Shown: positions 27,601 to 42,600, counted from the first letter of the stretch. The stretch is DNA of 64,000 nucleotides from Owenia fusiformis (GCA_903813345.2 CAIIXF020000009.1:36697759-36761758); one strand, 5' to 3'. Translations and numbers: made by a program. Notes: generated by a model not told the origin, from the letters alone.

Positions 27601-30600
27601 GATCAGAACTAACAAAGTTATTAAGCTTTCTGGGCAGCTTCCATGAACGTTATCATTGAACAATTAGCTTTAAACATCTTATCTGAGAATTGAAATGTTT
27701 GGTAGCTTTGTCATTATTTGGTCTACAGAGGAGATCTTGGTATTGAATTGATCCTAATTGAATAAATGGTATGGTAACGATATTCAATTATGCAAATTAG
27801 CTAATTTGCATAAATTATGATGTCATCAATCTATTTTTGGCTCAGAACTTCCAAGTATAGCAACAAATTTATTAGATCCTAGGTTGGATGGTGTAGTTTC
27901 TGCATAGTTCGTCATTTATTCTATGAGTGGAAGAGGTATGAGCAACATCAAAAAATATTCAAAATTGAATGAGTATTAGTAAAGTAATTCAGCTTTTGAG
28001 GCAGCTGCTATGAACGTTACTATTTGACAATCATAAATAAAACACTGAAATAACAAAAATGAAACAAAGCTGATTCAAGCTTATTGAGTGAAAAATATAT
28101 ATTTTACATGTCACTGAAGTAGTTGGTGTATAGAAATGATATGGGTATTCATAATTTTGACTATCATTGACAGGGGTCAAAACAGGTTTTTGATTTTGTA
28201 ACATGATTTATTGTTTGTGAGAAAGTTAGGTTAGGTCCAATACTAATTTTTTAGTTCAGTCTTGCCTTTTTGATGCTTTAACCCTTTATATACCATGTGT
28301 TTAATTTCACCTCCTTACATTTCGATAAAAGCCTGCATTCTTACTGCTACATTGTTTATCATATATGACAATGTTTCTGGTGGAATGTTTTGAATTTCCT
28401 TTCACATGTTGACCTCAAATTGTTCGATGTCTCTTAGCTTGGGATAAACATAAACATTGGGCTTGAAGTCATTCCAGAGAAAATGTTTGGGGTGTCAAAT
28501 AAGTTGAAAAGGGAGGCCTTCACACTGTCTTTACATAGGGAGAAGAAACTGCTTTCATGGGAATTTTTGTGTGGCCCTTGCTGTACATGGAGGGGCTCAA
28601 ACTGTCTGGAACCACAGTGTTCTCATTTGGATATCATTCAGTCTCTGTAACTCTGGCAGATGGAACTCCATTATCAATTAACTGCTAAATCATTTGATGA
28701 TAATTGAGCTGGTTCTCTGTGATTGTTCTGCCATCTTCAACCTTGGAACTTCTTTCTCTGGGGTTATTTGAAGGAGCATGTTAAGCTAATCCCAAGCCGA
28801 AAGACCTAGAACAACATAAAGCCAACACCCAAAAAGAAATTCAAAACATTCCACCTGAAACATTATCAAATGTGATGAACAATGTAGCACAAGGACAGGC
28901 TGTCATCGAAATATGAAGTAAAAAGGAAAGGGTTAAATCATCAAAATGCAAGACTGAACTGAAAACTTTGTATTGGGGAGGAAACTTACATGCTTTAGCA
29001 ACATGATCATGCAAAAATATCTGAAAATATTAATTCGTGGTGTGGTGTTAATATACTTTTGGGTACATTTTTGAGACACCTTGTATTATTTATCATACCA
29101 AAGCTATTATAGTTCATAAATAGCATTGCATTTTTTTTATATTAAGTGTTGATGAAGCGAGGACTTGAACCCAAGAGTTCCTACATCCATGTGACATTTA
29201 TTTCCATGTGACTAACAACACCTTAATAGTGTAACTTTGAACAAATTAACGTTTTATTACCATGTCATCCATGTGACATTGATATCCGCGTTAACATCAC
29301 CTCTATGGCATTCATTCATATTATAGCCATATATGTAAAATCGATATTACCCATTATCCATGTCAAGGACCCATATGGCAGTGGTTGAATTTTTCTTTTG
29401 TTAATCTATTTCAGTGGTGACTTTCATGACAGGGATGGTTTTTATTCTTAATGTTTCCATCATCTTTGTCACATCTCCATGTTCACCTCACCAGTGTGAT
29501 TTGACTCCCAAATATCATCTGTGTGACATTAATCTCCTTGTTAACATCATCTATAGGTGTGACATTGATTCAGCTCCTCTCAGCACATCTTATTGTGATG
29601 ACTTTTGCCCCAGCGTCCAGGCCTACATGTACATCTGAGACTTTTTGATAAAATCTGTTACACAAGGCGTTTCAAAAAAAAAACGCAACAGGTAGTTATC
29701 ACAAAACTAGTGATGACTACATCAATTTCATTCAATGTACCATAAAGCCACATCCCTCCTCTTCATTCACATGTGGTAAAGGTTGGGTAAGAAATCCTTC
29801 CATTTGCACAGTGGGTCAAAATTAACTCTGGACCAAGTTTTAAATATTGCAAAAATCAGTGCAAGGGCTAAGTAGTAGTACCTATGGAAGTTCCCCTGAC
29901 TTGAAATGCTGTGACTTTTTCTTTTGGAGCTATCTCAGGAGCATCTGTGCTCACAATTCCTTCACCAGATATTGCGAAACCTCGAGAAAGAATTGCCCAT
30001 GGGCTGCTTTTCTCTGCTTTAACCCACAGATGACTCCAGGCTGAACCATGCATGACATGGACAAATGAGCGCACCTTTATGTGCAAGGAAGTGGTGGCAA
30101 TTTGGAGAGGTATAGGATGTATTCTTGCAAGAGTATGAGTATGAATACTTTACTTTGTCTATGCCACACCTGTCACACCTTCTTCCAATTGCCCCTATGC
30201 CCATTGTACTGACTTTTGCAATGTTTGAAACTTGAGTCCGAACTGAATTTTGCCCTACTTTGCAAACTTAATGATTATTCGGCCAGCCATGACTCCCTGT
30301 GAATGAATGATATTCCATTGGCAAAGAGGAGTATTTTGGCTTTTCGGTACATTGAATGAAAAGGATATAGTCAGCATAGGTTTTATGTTTTCTTCCAATA
30401 TTGCATTGGGCTCCGTACACTGACTTTTGCGATGTTTATAACTTGGCCCCAAGCTTTTGGCCCACTTTGCAAATGGAATGATTACTCGCCCAACCATGAC
30501 CAAATATCAATGAATGATATATCATTGTAAAGAGGAGACACATGGCGTCATGGTGCATTGAATGAAATCAATGATGTTATCACTGGTTTTGTGCTTTTCC

Positions 30601-33600
30601 GAGATAACAATCTGTTGCGGTTTTTTTTGATGCACACTGTATTGATTAGATCTTCATTAGATTAGAGCATTCCATATTAAAGCTTCTAAACTATAAAAAG
30701 TGTAAATTAAAATAGTTTAGATTCAACCCCTGTCAATCATACTACGTGATCAACTCCTTTATTTTGCACTTAAATCTCCTGTTGTTACGGTTCTCAGTTT
30801 TGAATGGTATCCATAGTCTATGGGGATATACCTGAAATCCATCCATTTCAGACATATATTTTTCATATATTTTTGGTATTTCATATTTTGGAAACCTTTT
30901 AAAACAAGTTCAGATTACAAGTCCTATACCATAATACTTTGGGACATAAGAGATAGATGTAGGAAACCTATATGTAGATGTAGGAAGGGTTAGTTAAAGT
31001 CCTACAAAAATCAATTCTTTCAAAAATATTTTAAAGGGCATTTTTTCTTCGTGACTATTTTGATCAATAGACTTTAATTTCAGGATTACTAGTACTACTA
31101 CTGAGCTCTTGTATGGATTTTGTCATCATTTTTCATTGCATATCGAAGAGGTTATATAATGTAAAATTATATAAAAACTACTTTTCATTTTGCTTCTCTA
31201 AGTACCTACTATCTGCTTATAGTCAATTTTCAGAAAAGCTATAACATAAATCATTCTAAGGTTGAATCACCAAGGATTTTGAAGGTTGAAAAATTCCCCT
31301 AAAGTAGTTATCACATTAGCTGTATGGGCTCGCCATTTGCCACCGATTGACTTATTTTGGGCATTGATTTTTGGAAATGTTAACATATAAGTTCTAAAGT
31401 TGACACTATATCTGTATTTTAAATATAAAATGGTAGTTAAGATTTATTTAGTTTATGTCCAAATATCAACAAAATTTTGTTTTCAGCTTTTTCACATGCT
31501 AGAAATCAAATGAAACCAGGAATACTCTTCCATATAGATTTTGTAAATATTGATATGTATATTAGTCAGCATATGTCAAAATAGCATAATAATTAAAGCA
31601 TTACTATGTATTCATATGGATCATTGACAGTGTATGGTAAATTTGATTTTAAAATACAAGATCAAGATCACATGATTTTGACCCCTGTGAATGATAGTCA
31701 AAATACATGTAACATTTCCACATACTTTCATGTACAGTTCAATAAAAAATATGAACAAGTCATGTACATTTTTACTCAATAAGATTGAAACAACTATGTT
31801 TGTTTCTTTTTTTGTTATTGTAATATTTTTATAATTGTCAAACAATGACGTTCATAGTAGCTGCCCCAAAAGCTGAATAACTTTGCTAATTCTGACCCAA
31901 TTTTGAATCTGTTGTCTCTTGAATGTTGCCTCTATCTTCCACTCATCAAGTAAAGGTCAAAACTATGCACACATTTTGTCATTCGGCCTAAGTTATAATA
32001 TGTATGTTGCTAACTGGGATATTCTAAACAAAAATAGATTGATGACGTCACAATTTATGCAAATTAGGTAATTTGCATAATTGAATATTGTAATCGTACA
32101 GGAAATTTTATAAGGTTTAATTTGATACCAATATCATATCTATAGACCAAATAATGACAAAGCTACAAACACTTTAAACGTCCATGGTAAGATGTCTGAA
32201 TAAAATTGTCAAATATTAAATGACATTCACAGTAGCTGCCTCGAAAGTTTAATAACTTTGGCAATACTGATCCAATTTTGAATCTGTTTTCACTTTTATG
32301 TTGCTTATACATTCTTCTTATAGTTAAAGGACCAAACTTTGCCGAAATTCTGACATACGGCCTCAGTTCTAATAGATATGTTGCTATACTCAAAATTTCT
32401 GAATCAAAAATTGATTGATGACGTCACAATTTATGCAAATTATCTAATTTGCATAATTGAATATCATTACTTTATGAGAAAATTATTTAGGTTTAATTTG
32501 ATACCAATATCATCTCTATAGACCAAATAATGACAAAGTTACAAATGATTTAAGATTCCAAGGTAAGATGTCTATAGATGCGTAACCATGGTAACGGAAT
32601 GCTACAATACAGAGCAACCAATGAGAGTTTGCAAGGGCATCCGGCAAAAAATTGAGCCTCAAAGTGTTACCTTTCAAAAAAGTATGGATGCCATAAATTA
32701 ACAGAGACCGCCACGTTGGGTAAATTTTTTGAAACGATAGAGAGGCATGGGTTTCTAACTATAAGTAGTGTCCTATGAAAAAATGGAAAATTGAGTGGTA
32801 AACGTGTTAATTTGGGAAGAAATGTCAAAATATAGTTCGAGGAAAATTGCAAAGATGTTTGCAAGATTGATTTCTGAGTTGACGAAATAAGATGATATAT
32901 AGACACTTTGTATGTGATATTTTGTGTTTCCAGCGTCGTGGCCAATTATTTACTGTGGATTGCAATGACTGATGCAGGTGGTTTACATCTTTCAGTAGGG
33001 ATTGATTTCAAAGAAATCAAATATAGATATAATGAGGTAGGTATAATTTAAAATCGTATTCAGCCTGTTTTTGTCTTATATCATTCATTGTCATTCCTAT
33101 TTTCGAAAATTCTCACAATCTCTAAGCTTCAAAAAATACACGGATTTTAACATTGTTGTCTATTTTGCACCCCCCCCCCCCATTTAGGTCTGATTCTAAC
33201 TTTAAGTACATTATATGTAGGAATACGAAGGAAATCATTTGAAACATCTTAACAGTTCCATATCCCAGTTAACCATTGGGTTAACCATGTCAGTGTTCCC
33301 CAAATAATTCTCAAATTTATGTTATTTTCATAAAGGTCTTATTTGGCAGTACCCTTGATAAGCCAAGATGGGAGTTGTGTACTGTGTTCACTGCAGATTA
33401 TCTAATAAAACTACCTTCATCAAGGTTATACCTGGCAAACAACTTCAACCGTGAATCTAAGAAAGTTGTAAGTTGCCTATTTTCCAAAGTTCGATTATGT
33501 TTCGGGCATACCTTTTTGTTGGACAGTATTGCTAAATCAAATGATCATCGATCGGAGTAAATGTGACCCAGGCATGAGGCATTACAGTGGAAAGGCATGT

Positions 33601-36600
33601 GATCACTTCGACATATAATGCCCTGGTCACATTTGCTACAATCCATCGGCCGGCGCCCGCCCGATTGAGTGTTTTGTTCAATATTGCATTCAATTTTGAA
33701 CAAAATACTCAATCGGCCGGGAGCCGCAGTGAAAATCGGTGCAAATGTGACCAGGGCATAACGGGTTGTTCGTTATTTCAACTTTAAAATATGAGTTAAA
33801 TGTATGCAAATTACCAATGAGTTGTTTGTTTACACGGGATTACAAGTATTCCACCTTCAAGCCTGAAAATAGGCCACAGGGGACCATCATTTAACACGTT
33901 TGACGTACGGCGTTTTTCAAGACATTGGAGAGGTTAAGCAAATACGGTTTTTCAAAACGTATACGTAAACGCAAAGTACATTGAATCAACATAGGATTGT
34001 ATCGCTTTAGTCTACTTCAGATACCCGTTCAACTTCAAAGTTGCGTGTTTAGAACGGGAGATTTAGAAATTTCACGTTGCTATCAACGGGAATCATTATA
34101 CTCATGTCTGTTGAATACTATCCTTGCAATTTTGATTTCGATGCAGAGTATAATTCTTTCTGAAGAAGATGATGTATAATACGCATGATTTAACTCCAAT
34201 AATCTTACGAAACGAGCTCGTTTAAAATATGTATTAGAAAACCAGCTATTGAACTTCATCAATGGGATACTATGTAATCATTACAAGCTATGGTGTAGTC
34301 TAAACAAACACTAGAGCTGAACGGCTATTTATGTGTGAACTCTACATGTATTTGTATAGGGCCGATTGATACGTTTAAGTTGCGTTTTGGATTTTATACG
34401 GTAGCTTAACCTCTCCATTGCTACTTCAACCTCTCTAATATTTGGATTGATAAACGGCCGCTGTCGTTTCGAAAATCTCATATAAACAAGCGTCTGGGTT
34501 CTTGACGACTCAAATATCCTTTTATGGCTTTAACACTTTGTTGATAAAGTAATATTATATTTCTGCAAATTATTTAAATCAGGCCCTGGATATGGTTCAT
34601 GAACTAAAACTCTCTTTCGCTGAGATGGTGAAAGAATTGGATTGGATGGACGATGCCACAAAGAAGGTTGCCCTAGACAAGGTGATTAATATTTATTTGA
34701 ATGGAGTAAAACGCTCCCCGAACTTCGTTAAATGCAGTTTGAGGATTTAAACCTTGAACTCAGTGCATTGTTGATAGATTTGGAACATTTTGAAAAAAGA
34801 GACGACAAATTTACGTATATCAAGACATAAAGTGTATGAAATGTTTGAAATACTTAGAGGAACTTAGAAAATTGTTCATCGCAAGAAATATTGAAAGATG
34901 AAAAAGAAAATTGAAAATTTGTGAAAATGAAAAAATGACCTAAATTTTGACCTTTGATCTAGATAAAAAAAATTAACCTTATTTCATATCATATACCCTG
35001 ATTAATTTAATTCGATTTTTTAGTTACTGAGAAAACGTGGGTCGATAAGAATACGAATTTAGACAAAAGCAATTAGACTCTAGATTGACTTACAATATAT
35101 TTTTAAGAAACTTTTTGCAAGGGTCAGCTTGTCACCTTGACAACCATTCAACACTTACCATTTGACCTTTATAAAAACTTGGCTCGTTATTCCATTATAT
35201 ATTGTGTCTGAAAAAAAGACTCTTGTATACTCATTGCTTTTTAGTTGGAAGCGATGCGAATGATAATAGGATTTGAAGATTTTATATTAGAAGATGCCGA
35301 GAGGCTTAATAAGGAATATGAAGAGGTATGTACATCCTGTAAAATATGATACTATCACTCAATATCTCTATACTATCTCTTACTATATCTCAATTATTAG
35401 ATTACTCAACGAGTAAGTAGGGTCCCCCCATTTGGTGGGCCAGGGAAAAACTCAATTAGTGGGCCTTTTGGGCGTTACGTGGCCTTTTTGGACCTAATCA
35501 TATAAAAATTTGCCTCGAATTTTAAAAATCTAGGAACAATTTTTGATTAAGTGGCCCAATTTATTTTTTCCACGTTGATGTGATGTGTTAATCGATGTAT
35601 ATTCTTTACATCTTTCTTAATCTTGACGTGTTATTGGAAAACGCAGCAGGAATTAACATTTTTTACTCCACATCCTGTCAGTGACAAATCAGCGAAGATG
35701 GGTCATTTCATTGAATTTGAATCATGTGGTAATTCCCTTTTTTGTTGAAATATAAAGTTATTTGTGTTATGAAACCAAAGTGTTCCGTCGATTTGCTTGG
35801 AATTGCACATCCACTTAAAATATCTCTTGGAGTTACAAAAGTGTTATTCCTGAAAAACATGTTTTGAGCTTTTTTACTCATAACTAACACCAAGTTTCTG
35901 CAAAATATTACAACACTCTACTATACCGTGCATTTGGTGTTCATGAGTAACCCATATGGATTATTAGTAGTGATTATGTTATTTGTTTTTATGTGTCTGT
36001 TCCTTATGAATGGTTTATCGGATGACTGTTAGGTGGTAATAAGGTACTTTCAAAAATATACTAAACAATACAATTAGACACACAGAGTACCTTATGCATT
36101 TCTAGAGGTTACAACGGACAGAAGGAGAGGGTAGTAAGCCACATGTGTCTAGAATTACTATATAAAAAACAGCAGCAACATACATTTTGTAATGGGAATT
36201 TCATTTATCAGTATCAATGACTGCCACTGTTGTCGAATTATTACCATGTCCAATGTGGTGTGTTAAGAATCAAATTATTATTAGATTATTGCAATCACTT
36301 TTAGTTCAGTGGCACATAGTTAAACTAGTGCAGCAGTTAACACATACAATACATGTGAACAAGCACAATTCTAAAGCAGAGCTAAAAACATTTACAATAT
36401 AAGACATAAAAACAAAACTAAAACATTTGCAATACATTTACTTGTTGGTGCTACATATATGTTTTTGACAAAATACTTTGAGCATGTATCAAAAATATAA
36501 CGTTGTTCTTGACCCAAGATAGCATAGGCAGCATCCCCAAGCACCCATTCTAAACTATTTTGGGGAATGCATGTCTTAAAATAATTATAAATGTGTGGTG

Positions 36601-39600
36601 GTCTATTCTCAATGCTATTATAAAATATATACCTTTCCTCTTTAAACTTTGGGCAAGTAAAAATCGATGTTCAGTAGTTTCATATTCCATCACTTATACC
36701 CCATCTCTCAAGATCAATGGCCAGACCAACGCATCCTGATCTGGCCTTAGGTTTAAGTTTTTGAGCATAGAAGTCAAAATCAGTTTTAAGGTATTTTTCC
36801 TTAAGTGTGTTTCTTTTAATATTACTACATACTGCAAGTGACTTTTTCTGGTTTATCGAGTCAAAAATGTATTGCGTAACAGATCATTAGATATTTTCAA
36901 ATATGACTAGTACCAATCTGTGTCCTCTCTGTATATTGTCGACACTTCTTTGTTCAAAGGTATGAAATGTATTTATTTGCTGTCTTACATATTTTTTGTA
37001 GTTGAAAATCAACAGAGGCCAAATGTTTGAAAGCGTTGTCGAAGGCATGTACTATTTGGCGAATAATGGTTTAAAGAAAATTGGTCAATTGGTTACTGAC
37101 GAAAATAGGTATTTTAAAACATATCGTTCAGGTCGTGTGACTGCATAGAACTCTGTTAAAACCATTTTCATATACTGTATCACAATCAGTGATGTGAAAT
37201 TGGTATATTTGGTGAAGCCAATCAGACCTATTAATAATGGTCAACATTTTAAACATCTTTTTTAAAAGCAACACACGGAAATGCAACTTTCTACCATATT
37301 CAGTGCAACAATATGCATTTATAAGCCTGCTTTCATTCTAGCGGTCTCAGTCAAGCATTACCACCTCATCAAGTGAATGCCGCGTATGACCCTTCGCTAA
37401 ATCAGATGAGTATGTTTATTTTGTGACAAGTTGCTATAAACATTTTTCAAATAAAACAAACATTTTGTTTTAGAATAAACACATTTTAATTGGAAAACAA
37501 AAGTAATTATTTCAAATAAGAAATATTTAACATTATCTAGTCCCCTGTCCCATGTCTCAAGTAATTTTGTCATTCTTTGACAGATGATTTGCAATTTAAC
37601 ATTCTCTAGTTTCTTGCCCGTTGTCTTAGTAACATGTGATGGTAATGTTATCCATTTATGTTTCATTTTTTCCAGTATTCGCATCCGGGATTCTACAAGG
37701 GCTTTTTTTCAATAAAGATTTTCCAAAGTAAGACCTTTTGAATTTATACCAAGAGTTGTAATTATTATGGACTGTAGTGATAATGATATGTATTAATTGT
37801 GATGGTGATGCTATCCCAGGATATGTTAAAATACGTTTAAATGGCGACAATTTTTCAAAATTGCCTTCTTCAGGTTGTCTGCCATTCTGTCTACAGTATA
37901 CACTCCCCGCCTTGTATCTAAAAAGTTAAAGATATTCCAACATATACCCTCAGTCATTATAATTTATCATTTTGCTGATGGACTCAGCATTTCGGGTTTA
38001 TTCCCGGGGAATCCATTCCGGCCTCAAAACCACGATTCTCTGCAAACATATCTATCTCACGAATTTCAACAGCAAGTTTATGAATATCTTGTATCATGCT
38101 ACCCTTGTTTACAATATTCACTACACCAGTCTTGTCCGAGAATGAACAAACAATTTGAACCTTTTAATTTAGTATCTAGACAAAGTAATCAACACCCCTT
38201 TAACTTTTTGTTTATAGAGCTTTTTGATTTCTAAGTTTCTGACCATTTTGATAACATACGTACGTAATTCTGTATATTCCACTGCAACTTCTCCACAAGT
38301 CTTACTCGATGCATCCGAATAAACAACTCTGGAGTGTTCAGGACACGTTTTAAAAACCTTCCCATTCAATCTCTCAAGATTATTTTCCCCAAAACCCAAT
38401 TCTTGCTTGGCTTGATCAGGTCTCTTGATTAGATATTCCAGTATAATCAACTATTATTTGCCACGCCCTTGTTTTTGTGACTACATGTATATCACCTGTA
38501 CCCTGGCAGATTTTACTTTTCTAAGTATAGAAGCCACAACCCTTGGAGTGATTACATAACCTGTACTGTACGAAACTTTTTACAGTTTCACTTCCGGGAT
38601 ATAATTAATTTCCTTTTCAAATCTTGACCAAACCTTAACCAAACCAAATCAAGTTTTGAGTGAACTTCAAAATAGGAACAAATCCAGATTGAATCAGATC
38701 GGGCCTTAGTGTTCAGAATTTTCTCAGACATTAAAGTCCACTATTTCCCGTCCAGATTGCATCATCCAAGAATATTAAAATCTGAATCCAAAAGCCCTCC
38801 GATGTTTGACCAAATATCTGACTTTATACGGTAATAGGATTGACAACCTTGGAAACTTCAACTGCTTAATATATACAACCCTGTTCAAACAACCATTCTT
38901 TATTTTCCTCTACGAATTCAGTCGTTTGAGCATTATGTCCCTCCTGTGGGGAAAACAGGAAATTTCCTGCACATAATTATCAATTCTAGGAAGCTTTACT
39001 TCCCAAAAATAAGCATTATAACAATTCAATTTACTTACAAGGTACAATCAAATGCTATAAAAAGTAACACAGCTTATTGTCAAATGGAAATAAAGCTAGG
39101 GGAAGTAACAAATATGCAAAACAGTGTGAAGTACCTGTATTGAATAATTTTCAAACTTATTCGCTCAATCGTTAGAAAATATCATTTATTGTGATGGTGA
39201 TGCTATCCCAGGATATATAGTAAAATACGTTAAAATGGCGGCCATTAAGTTCTAGGACACTATTTCGAGGAGTCAATTTTTTGCAGATTTATATGCCTAT
39301 GTTAGGTGTTTAGCACTGATCTTTCTCGATAAGCTTTTAAGGGATTTTGTAAACTTGTCACGTTTCTTTCTTTCCCGAACGAAATGTGGCTCATTTTGGT
39401 CAAAAATGAATCAAAGCTATTTGTGTTCATTGCCTTTTGGGATTTGGTCACCCCAAGTGTCATAAATTGAGTTTGGAACTCTGATTTTTTCTGATCAAAA
39501 AAGGTTAATTCTGCACTTTTATATGGCTGTGCAAAATCTATGAGTTTAAAATGTCTTAATAGATTATATCATAAAGCATTTGTTCTGGGGTCATCCATGG

Positions 39601-42600
39601 ATCTTCCAATCATTAAGACATGCACTTATATTCTAAATTGGCCAACACTTGAAATTCGTAGAAAACTGCATTGGATGTTCCAAGTTATAAGGAAAAGGCC
39701 CTTCATATCGCCTATTGAAGCATGCGTGCGCAGTTCTCGATCAAAAACAGATCATGCATTTTTGTTTGAATAAATTGAATTCTCCTGGCCATCTTTAAAA
39801 GCTCCATATAAAGTTTAAACGTATATTGTAGTCTTAAAATTTTAGTTGTCATAGAATATGTAGAAACCAATGGTACGGTTATATTTAAAACATAACATAT
39901 TCTTCTTTTCAACCTAGTTAGATATCCAACGTTGATTAAGTTTGAAAGTTTAACGTCTTTAGAAAAGATTGGCATCGAAGAAAATCGAATTGAATTGAAC
40001 GATGAGATCATTTAGGGTGCAAATTTCTTTTAATATCACATTTTAAGTGGCACATTACACTGTACATATGACTTTTTATTATTGAAATAGTGTGTCCTTC
40101 GTTCAATCGTCGCAATAGTGTTAAAAAATGATGTGTTTGCACTGTTTAATAGAATATTTTATTGTTCAAAATCTCAAAATATGGCGGGAAATTTGAATAT
40201 TTGAGATAATAAAAAGCTGATAACTTTTTTCCCCATTTTTTCCAAAATCTGTAAAACTTGAGGGATATAAATCTTCAAGTATTTGACTCAAAATAGTGTC
40301 TTAGAGCCTATAGCACGTTGTGGAGTTCTTCAATGGTGATATTTCACTGTATATCAAATGTAAATGATGCAAATTAATTACAGAGCTCTTAATTTTGGTG
40401 CTATCGGTGTCGTCATTGGACATGAGATGACACATGGATTCGATGACGAAGGTACGACATAGTGTTGACTTGGTATCTCGGATTTTGTTTTATTTCGTTA
40501 TTGTCAATACAATTTATAGCAATATCTAACATTTACATGAGTAAGTATCTAAATTAGGAGCTACATGTAGCAATCGTAGTATGTTTTACATACCGTTGCC
40601 AGCAGATTTTCTAAAAAATAATTTTCAATTCACGTTTGACAACAGCTGAACAGCAAACAGCATTTTGTTTTATTTAACAGCACTTCTTAATCTCACCAGT
40701 GTATATCTTTTACTTAAATGTCTATAAAATATATCCGAAATCAGAACACTCTGCCTTACCAGGAATTATAAGTTCCCTTATCCCTGCATTCTCTGACCAG
40801 TACGTATCTCGATATTCTTTCACTTCATCGATCTGTTATATTTTCATCAGGTAGATTGTATGACAAAGACGGAAACTTATTCCAGTGGTGGTCAGAAAAT
40901 GTAATTAAAGATTTCAAAAAACGTGCTCAGTGTTTCATAAACCAGTATGGAAATTTCACAATACCAGAAATAAATATGAACGTAAGTAATTCAATACTGT
41001 TACGCATTGTTTATCATTGAATGTTTACATCTATGTACAGGGTGAGCCAAAAAGGTAACCCAAAGAAATGTAGGTCAATAACTCAGTCATTCAGCATGGG
41101 TTTAAATCATATTAGTCACAATTAAATCTTGTTCAATATTCTTTCATTCTACAAAGTGTCATTGGTCTATTCCCTAATAGTCACGATTTAATGGCCATTT
41201 ACAAAACATGCTCAAAATGCCGAAATGTGCCTCATTGACTGGACATAAATCCCACCAGATTTTTATCTTTGGGCCTATTTTCTACACTAAAAGTCCTTGA
41301 AACATTGAAACCAGGGATATGAAGGAAAATGAGACCCATATAACACGAGATGGTTATGCTCGTGTTGTGAACTACGCCCAATACAAGACATGACGCCCAT
41401 ATTTATAAGGCATGTTTCGTAAAATGGCCATAAAATTGTGACCACAAGGGAAACTTGGAAGAATGGCAATACATGAGACAAGGCCTAATTGTGCCAAATA
41501 TGACACTAAACCCATTTGTTTTGGTGACCTTTTTTGGCTCACCCTGTAAACATATATATTATCCCATCGAACGAAGGGATAGAGGGAACGCCTCCCTTCG
41601 TACGTCCATCCGCTAGTTTTGGTCGAAACCCGATTTTCAAAATGGCCACTCGTTTAAAAAATGGCTGTGCCGATTTCACAGTAATTAATGTAGAATATAT
41701 AAAAATGTAATAGCAAATGTTTTAAATGTAAAAAAGTTATTAAGGAAGTCAATACTACTAGTTTAGATATTTAAGAAACACATGCCAGCCATCTTGAAAA
41801 AAAGTAGTAAAGCAATTTTGTTCATATTTGATATGTGAATGTTCAAGAGAATGGCAAACTGATTTTGACAGTTTGGCTAGAAAGTCGACATTCTAAAATG
41901 GCCACCATTTTACTTGTGTTATTTTACGTGATTTTTTACTGGCCTATGACTCAAAATGTAATACCTAATAATACCTATATAAGCAGGACACACTGTCTGC
42001 TAGTATGTATGTCTGGCGATTTTGTTGAAATTTACCCTTTATTGTGACAATTTGGCAAGTGAGCGACTATTTTGAAAATGGTGGCCATTTTTATGTGTGT
42101 TTTATGCGGTTTTTCCTATAACTGAAAAAGTAGTAAAATGATTTTGTAAAAATTACAGCCATGGCTGTTCGATGGGATTTGTTACGCTTTGGCGTCGCTG
42201 TTATCTAATTTCCCTTTATATAATGAGAGTGTTGATATAGACGGCAGTGAATCACTTTGACGCCTCTAATCTAAAACGTACTAGCGGGGTCAGATGTCCA
42301 GATATAACCCCTTTTTTGTTCGGCTTTTTCAGGAAAGCAACAAACTTGGCACATTTGTAGAAACATATGATTTGAGTGGAAAATGATTTCAGGGCAAGTG
42401 GTTGGGGGTGGTCTTCATGGAGTTTTTTACCTCTGACCCCCACCCCTATCAGGTGGGGAGGGGTAAATTATAAAAAATAAATAAAAATGGTTTTAAAGTA
42501 TTTTTGTTTAAATGACTTCATTTGGTGATTGCTTTGAGCCTTGAAATGATGTAAAACTCATTTTAGAAGTGGTAATTAGTGAGGAAAATACATTTTAACC

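Larger units (their letters stand above)
27101..32768. mobile_element. Long inverted-repeat element, 5.7 kb
   Basis: The left arm (27101-28200) and right arm (31650-32768) are inverted copies. The outer 160 bp is nearly perfect: tagttagaaacccatgcctc at 27111 against its mirror ending near 32761, and ccgttaccatggttatgcat near 27278 against its mirror near 32590. Each arm holds two to three units of about 350 bp with 'aattatgcaaattagctaatttgcataa'. The loop carries two smaller elements with decayed transposase pieces. The element lies in the intron between exons 24830-24963 and 32934-33036. Confidence 0.8.

Noticed and set aside
37875-38234. 119-residue open frame on the + strand
   Set aside because: It is the antisense of a likely retroelement relic and shows no family similarity.
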